From Streptomyces gardneri (lineage in GTDB: Bacteria; Actinomycetota; Actinomycetes; Streptomycetales; Streptomycetaceae), in assembly GCF_006539185.1 (NCBI RefSeq), contig NZ_BJMN01000028.1, positions 90,635 through 154,634 of the forward strand: a stretch of 64,000 bases of DNA, written 5' to 3'. The position numbers and the translations under genes were made by a program. Under the pieces are notes generated by a model. It was not told the DNA's origin. It saw only the letters and a list, made by a program, of their open reading frames with translations, and did no database searches. Position 1 is the stretch's first letter; every line of letters starts with the position of its first letter. This document shows, piece after piece, positions 18,304-25,899 of the stretch.

Positions 18304-18611
18304 ATCCTGCTCCGAATCTCGCTCCGGACCACGGTCCGAATCTCGCTCCGAAACTCTCTCGGGGTCTTCCTCCGGCGCTCCGGCACGCCGGCCCGTTCCG
18401 CCGCCCGCCCCGCCCGACCGGGAGTCCGGGCGGCAGGAATGCCAGGACTCGGGTTACCGTTCGAGTGGCCGTTGCGGGCTTTCGCCGTTTGACACGGGGG
18501 CGGGTTGTACCGTCACACTCCGCAGCGACGGGAGCGTCACCGTCCGTGCCGCTGCCGTGCGTGCCAGTGCCGTACGTGCCAGAGAGTGTCGATCCGGAGA
18601 GAAGAGCGAAG
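18304..18611 (+). promoter_or_regulatory. topA upstream region
   Basis: About 308 bases without a gene. CCGAATCTCGCTCCG is repeated at 18316-18330 and 18337-18351 as part of a degenerate run of the same words. TTGACA at 18489-18494 is a perfect -35 hexamer, but the -10 at the right spacing (around 18511-18518) is poor. topA transcription in Streptomyces is known to respond to supercoiling, and an imperfect -10 would be compatible with that. Confidence 0.4.
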
Positions 18612-21482
18612 TTGTCCCCGACCAGCGAGACCGCACACGGCGGCCGCCGACTCGTCATCGTCGAGTCGCCTGCCAAGGCGAAGACGATCAAGGGCTACCT
18701 CGGCCCCGGCTACGTCGTCGAGGCGAGCGTCGGGCACATCCGCGACCTCCCGAGCGGTGCCGCCGAGGTGCCGGAGAAGTACACCGGCGAGGTGCGCCGC
18801 CTCGGCGTCGACGTCGAGCATGACTTCCAGCCCATCTATGTCGTCAATGCCGACAAGAAGGCGCAGGTCAGGAAGCTCAAGGAGCTGCTTGCCGAGTCCG
18901 ACGAACTCTTCCTCGCCACCGATGAGGACCGCGAGGGCGAGGCCATCGCGTGGCACCTCCAGGAAGTCCTGAAGCCCAAGGTCCCGGTCCACCGGATGGT
19001 CTTCCACGAGATCACCAAGGACGCGATCCGCGAGGCCGTCGCCAACCCGCGCGAGCTGAATCAGCGCATGGTCGACGCCCAGGAGACCCGCCGCATCCTC
19101 GACCGGCTGTACGGCTACGAGGTCTCGCCGGTCCTGTGGAAGAAGGTCATGCCGAAGCTGTCGGCGGGCCGCGTCCAGTCGGTGGCCACCCGCCTCGTCG
19201 TCGAGCGGGAGCGCGAGCGCATCGCCTTCCGTTCCGCCGAGTACTGGGACCTCACCGGCACCTTCGCCACCGGCCGCACCGGTGACGCCTCCGACCCGTC
19301 GCAGCTGGTCGCGCGCCTCGCGGCGGTCGACGGCAAGCGCGTCGCGCAGGGCCGGGACTTCGGCGCCGACGGCCGTCTGAAGAGCGACACGGTCCTCCAC
19401 CTGGACGAGACGAACGCCCGCGCCCTGGCCGCCGCGCTCGCCGACACCGCCTTCGCGGTGCGCTCGGTGGAGTCGAAGCCGTACCGCCGCTCGCCGTACG
19501 CCCCCTTCCGCACCACGACCCTCCAGCAGGAGGCGAGCCGCAAGCTGGGCTTCGGTGCGAAGGCGACCATGCAGGTGGCGCAGAAGCTGTACGAGAACGG
19601 CTTCATCACCTACATGCGTACGGACTCCACGATCCTGTCCGACACCGCCGTCACGGCGGCCCGGGCGCAGGTCACGCAGCTCTACGGCGCCGACTACCTG
19701 CCGGAGAAGCCGCGCGTCTACGCCGGCAAGGTCAAGAACGCGCAGGAGGCGCACGAGGCGATTCGCCCTTCGGGTGATCGTTTCCGCACCCCCGCGGAGA
19801 CCGGTCTGACCGGCGACCAGTTCCGGCTCTACGAGCTCATCTGGAAGCGGACCGTCGCCTCCCAGATGAAGGACGCCACCGGCAACTCGGTCACCGTGAA
19901 GATCGGCGGCCGCGCCGCCGACGGCCGTGACGCCGAGTTCAGCGCCTCCGGCAAGACGATCACCTTCCACGGCTTCATGAAGGCGTACGTCGAAGGCGCC
20001 GACGACCCGAACGCGGAGCTCGACGACCGCGAGCGGCGCCTGCCGCAGGTCGCCCAGGGCGACGCGCTGACCGCCGACGAGATCACGGTCGACGGCCACG
20101 CGACGAAGCCGCCGGCCCGCTACACCGAGGCCTCGCTGGTCAAGGAGCTCGAAGAGCGCGAGATCGGCCGCCCGTCGACGTACGCGTCGATCATCGGCAC
20201 GATCCTCGACCGCGGCTACGTCTTCAAGAAGGGCACGGCCCTCGTGCCGTCCTTCCTGAGCTTCGCCGTCGTCAACCTCCTGGAGACGCACTTCGGGCGG
20301 CTCGTCGACTACGACTTCACCGCCCGGATGGAGGACGACCTCGACCGCATCGCGCGGGGCGAGGCCAAGTCCGTGCCGTGGCTGAAGCGTTTCTACTTCG
20401 GTGAGGGCGACGGCTCCGGCGCAGGCGCCTCCGGCGGCGCGGCGGACGCGGGGAACGGCGACGGGGACCACCTCGGCGGCCTCAAGGAGCTCGTCACGGA
20501 CCTCGGCGCGATCGACGCGCGCGAGATCTCCTCCTTCCCCGTCGGCAACGGCATCGTGCTGCGCGTCGGCCGCTACGGCCCGTACGTCGAGCGCGGCGAG
20601 AAGGACGCGGAGGGCCACCAGCGCGCCGACGTCCCGGACGACCTCGCGCCCGACGAGCTGACCGTCGAGCACGCCGAGGAGCTGCTCGCCAAGCCGAGCG
20701 GCGACTTCGAGCTGGGCGCCGACCCGGTCAGCGGCAACCAGATCGTCGCGAAGGACGGCCGCTACGGCCCGTACGTCACGGAGATCCTGCCCGAGGGCAC
20801 CCCGAAGACCGGCAAGAACGCGGTGAAGCCGCGGACGGCCTCCCTCTTCAAGTCGATGGCGCTCGACACCGTCACCCTGGAGGACGCGCTCCGGCTGATG
20901 TCCCTTCCCCGGGTCGTCGGCGCGGACGCCGAGGGCGTCGAGATCACCGCGCAGAACGGCCGCTACGGCCCGTACCTGAAGAAGGGCACGGACTCGCGGT
21001 CGCTCACCGAGGAGGAGCAGCTCTTCACGATCACGCTCGAAGAGGCGCTCGCGATCTACGCGCAGCCGAAGCAGCGCGGCCGGGCCGCGGCCAAGCCGCC
21101 GCTGAAGGAGCTGGGCACCGACCCGGTCAGCGAGAAGCCCGTGGTCGTCAAGGACGGGCGCTTCGGCCCGTACGTGACGGACGGCGAGACCAACGCCACC
21201 CTGCGCACCGACGACAGCGTGGAGACGATCACGCCGGAGCGCGGTTACGAGCTCCTCGCGGAGAAGCGCGCCAAGGGACCGGCGAAGAAGGCCGCCAAGA
21301 AGGCCCCGGCGAAGAAGGCCACCGCGAAGAAGGCGACGGCCAAGAAGACGGCCACGAAGACGGCGGCGAAGAAGACCACCGCCGCCAAGACGACGACCGC
21401 GAAGAAGACCACGGCGGCGAAGACCACCGCCGCGAAGAAGACGACCGCGGCCAAGAAGACGACGGCGGCTCAGCCGGAGTAG
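18612..21482 (+). CDS. topA: DNA topoisomerase I
   Basis: A 956-residue type IA topoisomerase from TTG 18612, chosen because the conserved N-terminus (SPTSETAHGGRRLVIVESPA) follows it and GGAGAGAAGAG precedes it. The TOPRIM domain starts at VIVESPAKAKTI and contains ATDEDREGE. The catalytic tyrosine is Y334 in TYMRTDST. In place of zinc fingers there are four C-terminal repeats around G-R-(Y/F)-G-P-Y. The last about 65 residues are a Lys/Ala/Thr tail of the kind known to make Streptomyces TopA highly processive. A strong hairpin terminator follows. Confidence 0.97.
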   Translation: MSPTSETAHGGRRLVIVESPAKAKTIKGYLGPGYVVEASVGHIRDLPSGAAEVPEKYTGEVRRLGVDVEHDFQPIYVVNADKKAQVRKLKELLAESDELFLATDEDREGEAIAWHLQEVLKPKVPVHRMVFHEITKDAIREAVANPRELNQRMVDAQETRRILDRLYGYEVSPVLWKKVMPKLSAGRVQSVATRLVVERERERIAFRSAEYWDLTGTFATGRTGDASDPSQLVARLAAVDGKRVAQGRDFGADGRLKSDTVLHLDETNARALAAALADTAFAVRSVESKPYRRSPYAPFRTTTLQQEASRKLGFGAKATMQVAQKLYENGFITYMRTDSTILSDTAVTAARAQVTQLYGADYLPEKPRVYAGKVKNAQEAHEAIRPSGDRFRTPAETGLTGDQFRLYELIWKRTVASQMKDATGNSVTVKIGGRAADGRDAEFSASGKTITFHGFMKAYVEGADDPNAELDDRERRLPQVAQGDALTADEITVDGHATKPPARYTEASLVKELEEREIGRPSTYASIIGTILDRGYVFKKGTALVPSFLSFAVVNLLETHFGRLVDYDFTARMEDDLDRIARGEAKSVPWLKRFYFGEGDGSGAGASGGAADAGNGDGDHLGGLKELVTDLGAIDAREISSFPVGNGIVLRVGRYGPYVERGEKDAEGHQRADVPDDLAPDELTVEHAEELLAKPSGDFELGADPVSGNQIVAKDGRYGPYVTEILPEGTPKTGKNAVKPRTASLFKSMALDTVTLEDALRLMSLPRVVGADAEGVEITAQNGRYGPYLKKGTDSRSLTEEEQLFTITLEEALAIYAQPKQRGRAAAKPPLKELGTDPVSEKPVVVKDGRFGPYVTDGETNATLRTDDSVETITPERGYELLAEKRAKGPAKKAAKKAPAKKATAKKATAKKTATKTAAKKTTAAKTTTAKKTTAAKTTAAKKTTAAKKTTAAQPE

Positions 21483-21507
21483 CCGTTCCGAGGTTGTTCA
21501 GGTGTGT

Positions 21508-21542
21508 GGGAGGGGCGGAGGCCGGTGGCCTTCGCCCCTCCC
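21508..21542 (+). terminator. Strong hairpin terminator of topA
   Basis: A 16-bp stem: GGGAGGGGCG at 21508-21517 with CGCCCCTCCC at 21533-21542, extended inward by GAGGCC/GGCCTT with one G-U pair, and a 3-nt loop. There is no T-tract, as is common in Streptomyces. Confidence 0.85.
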
Positions 21543-21609
21543 GCGTCGGTCCTGTCACAGGCTCGTCCGGATGTTCGGTCGGAGGCCGCGGGGAGCAAGG
21601 GCGTCCGGA

Positions 21610-21621
21610 TAGGGTGGACGG
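21610..21621 (+). promoter_or_regulatory. Leaderless-type -10 box for the MFS-tmk gene
   Basis: TAGGGT at 21610-21615 lies 6 nt before ATG 21622, with no ribosome binding site. Confidence 0.5.
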
Positions 21622-24600
21622 ATGACGCGAGCAGAGCAGCCAGACCGCCTCGGCGATTCCGACGCCGCACTCGTCGCGGATTCCCAGGAGCGTGCCGTAC
21701 GGGCCCTCCTGCGCCATCAGCCCCTGCGCAGGCTGTGGGGCGCCCAGGTCGCCGGCGGCGTCGGTGACGCCCTCGCCCTCCTCGTCCTCGTCCTGCTCGG
21801 CCTCCAGGCGGCCGTCGCCGCGGGTGCGCTCGGGGGCGGCTACCGGGGCGCCGCGTTCGCCGTGGCCGCCGTCGTCGGGACGCGCCTGCTCGCCTCGCTC
21901 CTCTTCGGTGCCGTCCTGCTCGGGCCGCTGACCTCGCTCACCGGGCCCGAAGGGCCGCTCGACCGCCGCTGGACCATGATCGGCGCCGACGGGCTGCGGA
22001 TCGCGCTCCTCGTCGTCGCGCCCCTGTGGATCGACTGGACCCCCGACAACGCGCTCTGGTACCTGCTCGGCACCGTCTTCGTCACCGGCGCGGCCGAACG
22101 GCTCTGGACGATCTGCCGCGAGGGCGCCGCGCCCGCGCTGCTGCCCGCCCCGCCGCTGGAGGGCGACGCCGTACGGCCGCTCCCCGACCACCTCGGCTCG
22201 CTGCGCCGGCTGTCCCAGCGCACCGGCTTCCTCGCGGTGCCCGCCGCGGCCGCCGTACTGCTCGTCGCGACGCTCGTCGGCAATCTGCTCGGCGCCGGGC
22301 TCGACTGGTTCTCGCTGCACCAGGCCGCCCTCGGCTCGTATGTGGCGGCCGGCCTCTTCGCCGCCTCCGTCACCGGCCTGTACGCGATGGCGCTGCCCGG
22401 CGGAGCCACGCCGAGGCCCCGCTCGCCGCTGGAGGGCCTGCGCCGCCCGCCGGTGGCCGGCACCGACTCCACCGGCGAGGGCAAGAGCCGTACCGGCGAC
22501 AAGGGCCGCACCGGCGCCCTGCCGCTGCTGGTCCTGGCCTGCGCCACCGTCGCCGGGGCGATCGCCGCGGCCGCGTCCCTCGCCGTGCTCCGCGCGTACG
22601 ACCTGGGCGGCGGCCCCGTCACCTACGCGCTCCTGATCCTCGCGCTCAGCGGCGCCACGGCCGTCGGCATCCGCACCGCGCGCAAGGTCCTGCCCGTCCT
22701 GTCCCGGCGCCGGCTGCTCGCCCTCGCGACCGCCGTCACCGGTGTCGCGCTGATCGCCATGGGCCTGGTCCCGGACACCGCAACCGTGCTGTTCCTCGCC
22801 GTCCTCGCCGGTTACGCGGCCGGTGTCGCCGCCAACACCGGACACACGCTCGTCGACCAGGAGACCGAGGAGCCGCGCCGGGCCCGGACCACCGAGCACC
22901 TCCAGGCCAACGCCCGCGTCGGCATGGCCGTCGGCGCGCTCGCCGCGCCGCTGCTCGCCGCCGCCATCGGGCCGTACCGGCTCGCCTCCGGCAGCTCCGT
23001 CATCGCGCAGGGCGGCGCCGCCTTCACGCTCGCCCTCGTCGGCGCCCTGCTGCTGCCGGTCGCCGCGCTCGTCCTCGCGAAGACCGACGACCGTGCCGGC
23101 GTCCCGCTCCGCCGCGACCTGCGCGACGCGCTGCGCGGCTCCGACCCGGCCCAGGCACCCGCCGCGACCGGCTTCTTCATCGCCCTGGAGGGCGGCGACG
23201 GCGCCGGGAAGTCCACCCAGATCCAGGCGCTCGCCGAGTGGATCCGGGCGAAGGGCCACGAGGTCGTCGTCACCCGCGAGCCCGGTGCCACCCCGATCGG
23301 CAAGCGGCTCCGCTCGATCCTCCTCGACGTGTCGTCGGCGGGGCTCTCGAACCGGGCCGAGGCCCTGCTGTACGCGGCCGACCGCGCCGAGCACGTCGAC
23401 TCCCTGGTCCGGCCCGCCCTGGAACGGGGCGCGATCGTCCTCTCCGACCGGTACATCGACTCGTCCGTGGCCTACCAGGGCGCCGGCCGCGACCTGTCCC
23501 CGACGGAGATCGCCCGGATCTCGCGCTGGGCGACGGACGGGCTCGTCCCGAACCTCACGGTGGTCCTCGACGTCTCCCCGGAGACGGCCCGGGAGCGCTT
23601 CACCGAGGCGCCCGACCGTCTGGAGTCCGAGCCGCCGGAGTTCCACGCGCGCGTGCGGGCCGGTTTCCTCGCCCTCGCGGCCGCCGACCCGAGCCGCTAC
23701 CTCGTCGTCGACGCCGGGCAGGAGCCCGAGGCCGTCACCACCGTCGTACGCCACCGGCTCGACCGGGTGCTGCCGCTCTCCGAGGCCGAGGTGAAGGCCG
23801 CGGAGGAGGCCCGCCGGAAGGCCGAGGAGGAGGCCCGGCGCCTGGCGGAGGAAGAGGCCGCCCGTAAGGCGGAGGAGGAGCGCCTGGAGCGCGAGCGCCA
23901 GGAGCAGCTCGCCAAGCTCCGCGCCGAGGAGGAGGAGCGCAAGCGGCGCGAGGAGGAAGAGGCGCGCCGCCTGGAGGCCGAGCGGCAGGCCGAGGAGGAG
24001 CGTCGCCGGGCCGAGGAGGCCCGGGTCGCCGCCGAGCTCGCCGCGGAGGAGGAGCGCAAGCGGCTCGCCGCCGAGGAGAAGGCCCGCCTGGAGGAGCAGG
24101 AGCGCATCCGCAAGGAGGCCGAGGAGGAGGCGCGGCTCCGGGCCGAGGCGGAGGAGCGCCGCCTGGAGAAGCAGCGCAAAGCCGAGGAGGCTCTGCTCCG
24201 GGCCGAGGAGGCCCGCCGGATGGCCGAGGCCGCCGCTGCCGCGAAGGCGGCGGAAGAGGCCGCGGTGAAGGCCGCCGCGGAGAAGGTCGCCGCCGAGGCT
24301 GCCGCGAAGGCCGCCGCTGAGAAGGCCGCGGCCGAGCGTGCCGCGGCGGAGCAGGCTGCGGCGCAGCGTGCGGCCGCCGCCGCTGCAGCTGCCGAGAAGA
24401 GGGCGGCTGCCGAGAAGGCCGCGGCGGCCGAGAAGGCGGCCGCCGAGCGCGCCGCCGCCGAGCGCGCCGCCGCCGAGCGCGCGGCTGCGGAGAAGGCGGC
24501 TGCGGAGAAGGCCGCGGCCGAGACGAAGGCCGCCGCCGCGCGTGCCGCCGCCGAGAAGGCCGCGGCCGAGCGGGCCGCTCGGGCCACCGAGGTGTCGGCG

Positions 24601-25029
24601 AACGAGGTCACCGTGGCGACGCCGGTCGTGAAGCCGGACGCCGAGCCCGAGGCACCCACCGTGTCGCCCGAAGAGGTCACCGTCGCCACGCCGATCGTGA
24701 AGCCGGAGGCCGAGACGGCCGTCCTGCCGCAGATCAGGGACCCGCGGGCCGTCGACGAGACCGCCGTCCTGCCTCCCGTACGGGACCCCCGGGTGTCCGA
24801 CCCGGCCGACCGGGTGCCGCAGGGCATCTTCCGCGACGAGCGGAGGCAGCCGGCGCAGCCGCAGGGGGCGAACGACCGGACCCGTGAGCTGCCCCAGCTC
24901 GACGAGAACGGGCAGCCGCGCCGTCGTTCGGACTGGGCCGAGGAGACCCCGCTCGACGATCTGCCGACGCTCGCGGACGAGCTGTTCGGCCCGCACGACG
25001 ACGACAGCGACGGCCGTCGCCGCCGCTGA
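21622..25029 (+). CDS. tmk: Fusion: MFS-like membrane domain - thymidylate kinase - Ala/Glu coiled coil
   Basis: A 1,135-residue protein. Residues about 25-510 form an MFS-like membrane domain with roughly ten to twelve hydrophobic segments. Residues about 515-715 are a complete dTMP kinase: P-loop GGDGAGKST (524-532), REPGATPIG, LSDRYIDSS near 609 and an active-site lid. Residues about 720-990 are Ala/Glu/Arg/Lys-rich heptads, a long coiled coil or single alpha helix. A Pro/Asp-rich tail with two ATPVVKP/ATPIVKP-like repeats follows. It phosphorylates dTMP for DNA synthesis and would tether the enzyme to the membrane. I recall this fusion as conserved in Streptomyces beside topA and holB. 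A single uninterrupted frame argues against a sequencing artefact. Confidence 0.9.
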   Translation: MTRAEQPDRLGDSDAALVADSQERAVRALLRHQPLRRLWGAQVAGGVGDALALLVLVLLGLQAAVAAGALGGGYRGAAFAVAAVVGTRLLASLLFGAVLLGPLTSLTGPEGPLDRRWTMIGADGLRIALLVVAPLWIDWTPDNALWYLLGTVFVTGAAERLWTICREGAAPALLPAPPLEGDAVRPLPDHLGSLRRLSQRTGFLAVPAAAAVLLVATLVGNLLGAGLDWFSLHQAALGSYVAAGLFAASVTGLYAMALPGGATPRPRSPLEGLRRPPVAGTDSTGEGKSRTGDKGRTGALPLLVLACATVAGAIAAAASLAVLRAYDLGGGPVTYALLILALSGATAVGIRTARKVLPVLSRRRLLALATAVTGVALIAMGLVPDTATVLFLAVLAGYAAGVAANTGHTLVDQETEEPRRARTTEHLQANARVGMAVGALAAPLLAAAIGPYRLASGSSVIAQGGAAFTLALVGALLLPVAALVLAKTDDRAGVPLRRDLRDALRGSDPAQAPAATGFFIALEGGDGAGKSTQIQALAEWIRAKGHEVVVTREPGATPIGKRLRSILLDVSSAGLSNRAEALLYAADRAEHVDSLVRPALERGAIVLSDRYIDSSVAYQGAGRDLSPTEIARISRWATDGLVPNLTVVLDVSPETARERFTEAPDRLESEPPEFHARVRAGFLALAAADPSRYLVVDAGQEPEAVTTVVRHRLDRVLPLSEAEVKAAEEARRKAEEEARRLAEEEAARKAEEERLERERQEQLAKLRAEEEERKRREEEEARRLEAERQAEEERRRAEEARVAAELAAEEERKRLAAEEKARLEEQERIRKEAEEEARLRAEAEERRLEKQRKAEEALLRAEEARRMAEAAAAAKAAEEAAVKAAAEKVAAEAAAKAAAEKAAAERAAAEQAAAQRAAAAAAAAEKRAAAEKAAAAEKAAAERAAAERAAAERAAAEKAAAEKAAAETKAAAARAAAEKAAAERAARATEVSANEVTVATPVVKPDAEPEAPTVSPEEVTVATPIVKPEAETAVLPQIRDPRAVDETAVLPPVRDPRVSDPADRVPQGIFRDERRQPAQPQGANDRTRELPQLDENGQPRRRSDWAEETPLDDLPTLADELFGPHDDDSDGRRRR

Positions 25030-25116
25030 GGTGCCGAGTACTTCCGGGGCGAGGGTGTAGCTAGCCCCACCATCGACCCGGAAGCCAGCTCCATACCGCT
25101 TTGACCTGCGTTTTTC

Positions 25117-25128
25117 TAGCGTGGTCGT
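25117..25128 (+). promoter_or_regulatory. Leaderless-type -10 box for the FtsX-type ABC operon
   Basis: TAGCGT at 25117-25122 lies 6 nt before ATG 25129. A TTGACC at 25101-25106 is only 10 bp further upstream, too close to act as a normal -35. Confidence 0.5.
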
Positions 25129-25899
25129 ATGACGACGACAGCAGTGACGGAGAACGGTGCCGCCCTCGCCCTGGACGGGGTGAGCCACTCGTACGGAGGC
25201 GGGGCGCCCGCGCTCGACGCGGTGAGCCTCGTCGTCCCGCGCGGGCGTTTCGTGGCGGTGATGGGCCGGTCGGGCTCCGGGAAGTCCACGCTGCTGCGCT
25301 GCGCGGCGGGCCTCGAACGGCCCACGGCGGGCACGGTACGGATCGGGGGCACCGACCTCGCCACCCTGAAGTCGGCCGGGCTCACCCGGCTGCGGCGCGA
25401 CCGCGTCGGCTTCGTCTTCCAGTCGCTGAACCTCGTGTCCGCCCTGAACGTGCGCGAGAACGTCACCCTGCCCCTGCTGCTCGCCGGCGCCCGTGAAGGC
25501 CGCGAGCTCGACGGCCGCGCCCTGGCCGGTCTCGCCGCCGTGGGACTCGCCGACCGGGCCGAGGACGTGCCGGAGAACCTCTCCGGTGGCCAGCGGCAGC
25601 GGGTGGCGATCGCGCGGGCCCTCGTCAACGAACCCGAGGTCGTCTTCGCCGACGAGCCGACCGCCGCGCTCGACCCGGTCACCGCCGCCGGGGTCCTCGC
25701 CCTGCTGCGGCGCGCCGTGGACGAGCGCGGCCGGACCGTCGTCCTCGTCACGCACGACCCGGTGGCGGCGGCGTGGACGGACGAGGCGGTGTTCCTGGAG
25801 AGCGGCCGCATGGTCGGCCGCCTCGACAGGCCGGACGAGGCCGGGGTCCGGGCGGCCCTCGGCGCGTCGGCCGGGCAGCACCTGGCGGTGGCACGATGA
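25129..25899 (+). CDS. MacB/LolD-type ABC transporter ATPase
   Basis: A 256-residue ATPase. It has Walker A GRSGSGKST near residue 46, the Q-loop in FVFQSLNLV, signature LSGGQRQRVAIARAL, Walker B VVFADEPTAALD and a switch His in LVTHDPVAA. Pairing with an 832-residue FtsX permease makes this a MacB-like exporter or mechanotransmission ABC system. Its 3' end overlaps the permease start by 4 nt. The convergent two-component system downstream is of the kind that often controls such transporters. Confidence 0.92.
   Translation: MTTTAVTENGAALALDGVSHSYGGGAPALDAVSLVVPRGRFVAVMGRSGSGKSTLLRCAAGLERPTAGTVRIGGTDLATLKSAGLTRLRRDRVGFVFQSLNLVSALNVRENVTLPLLLAGAREGRELDGRALAGLAAVGLADRAEDVPENLSGGQRQRVAIARALVNEPEVVFADEPTAALDPVTAAGVLALLRRAVDERGRTVVLVTHDPVAAAWTDEAVFLESGRMVGRLDRPDEAGVRAALGASAGQHLAVAR

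Noticed and set aside
25101..25122. TTGACC plus TAGCGT as a complete promoter for the ABC operon
   Set aside because: The spacing is only 10 bp, too short for a sigma-70-type promoter; only the -10 box is kept.
21229..25881. A 1,550-codon open frame opposite topA, the MFS-tmk gene and the ABC ATPase
   Set aside because: Composition follows from the complementary strand of Ala/Lys/Glu codons; no motif, start site or homology is visible.
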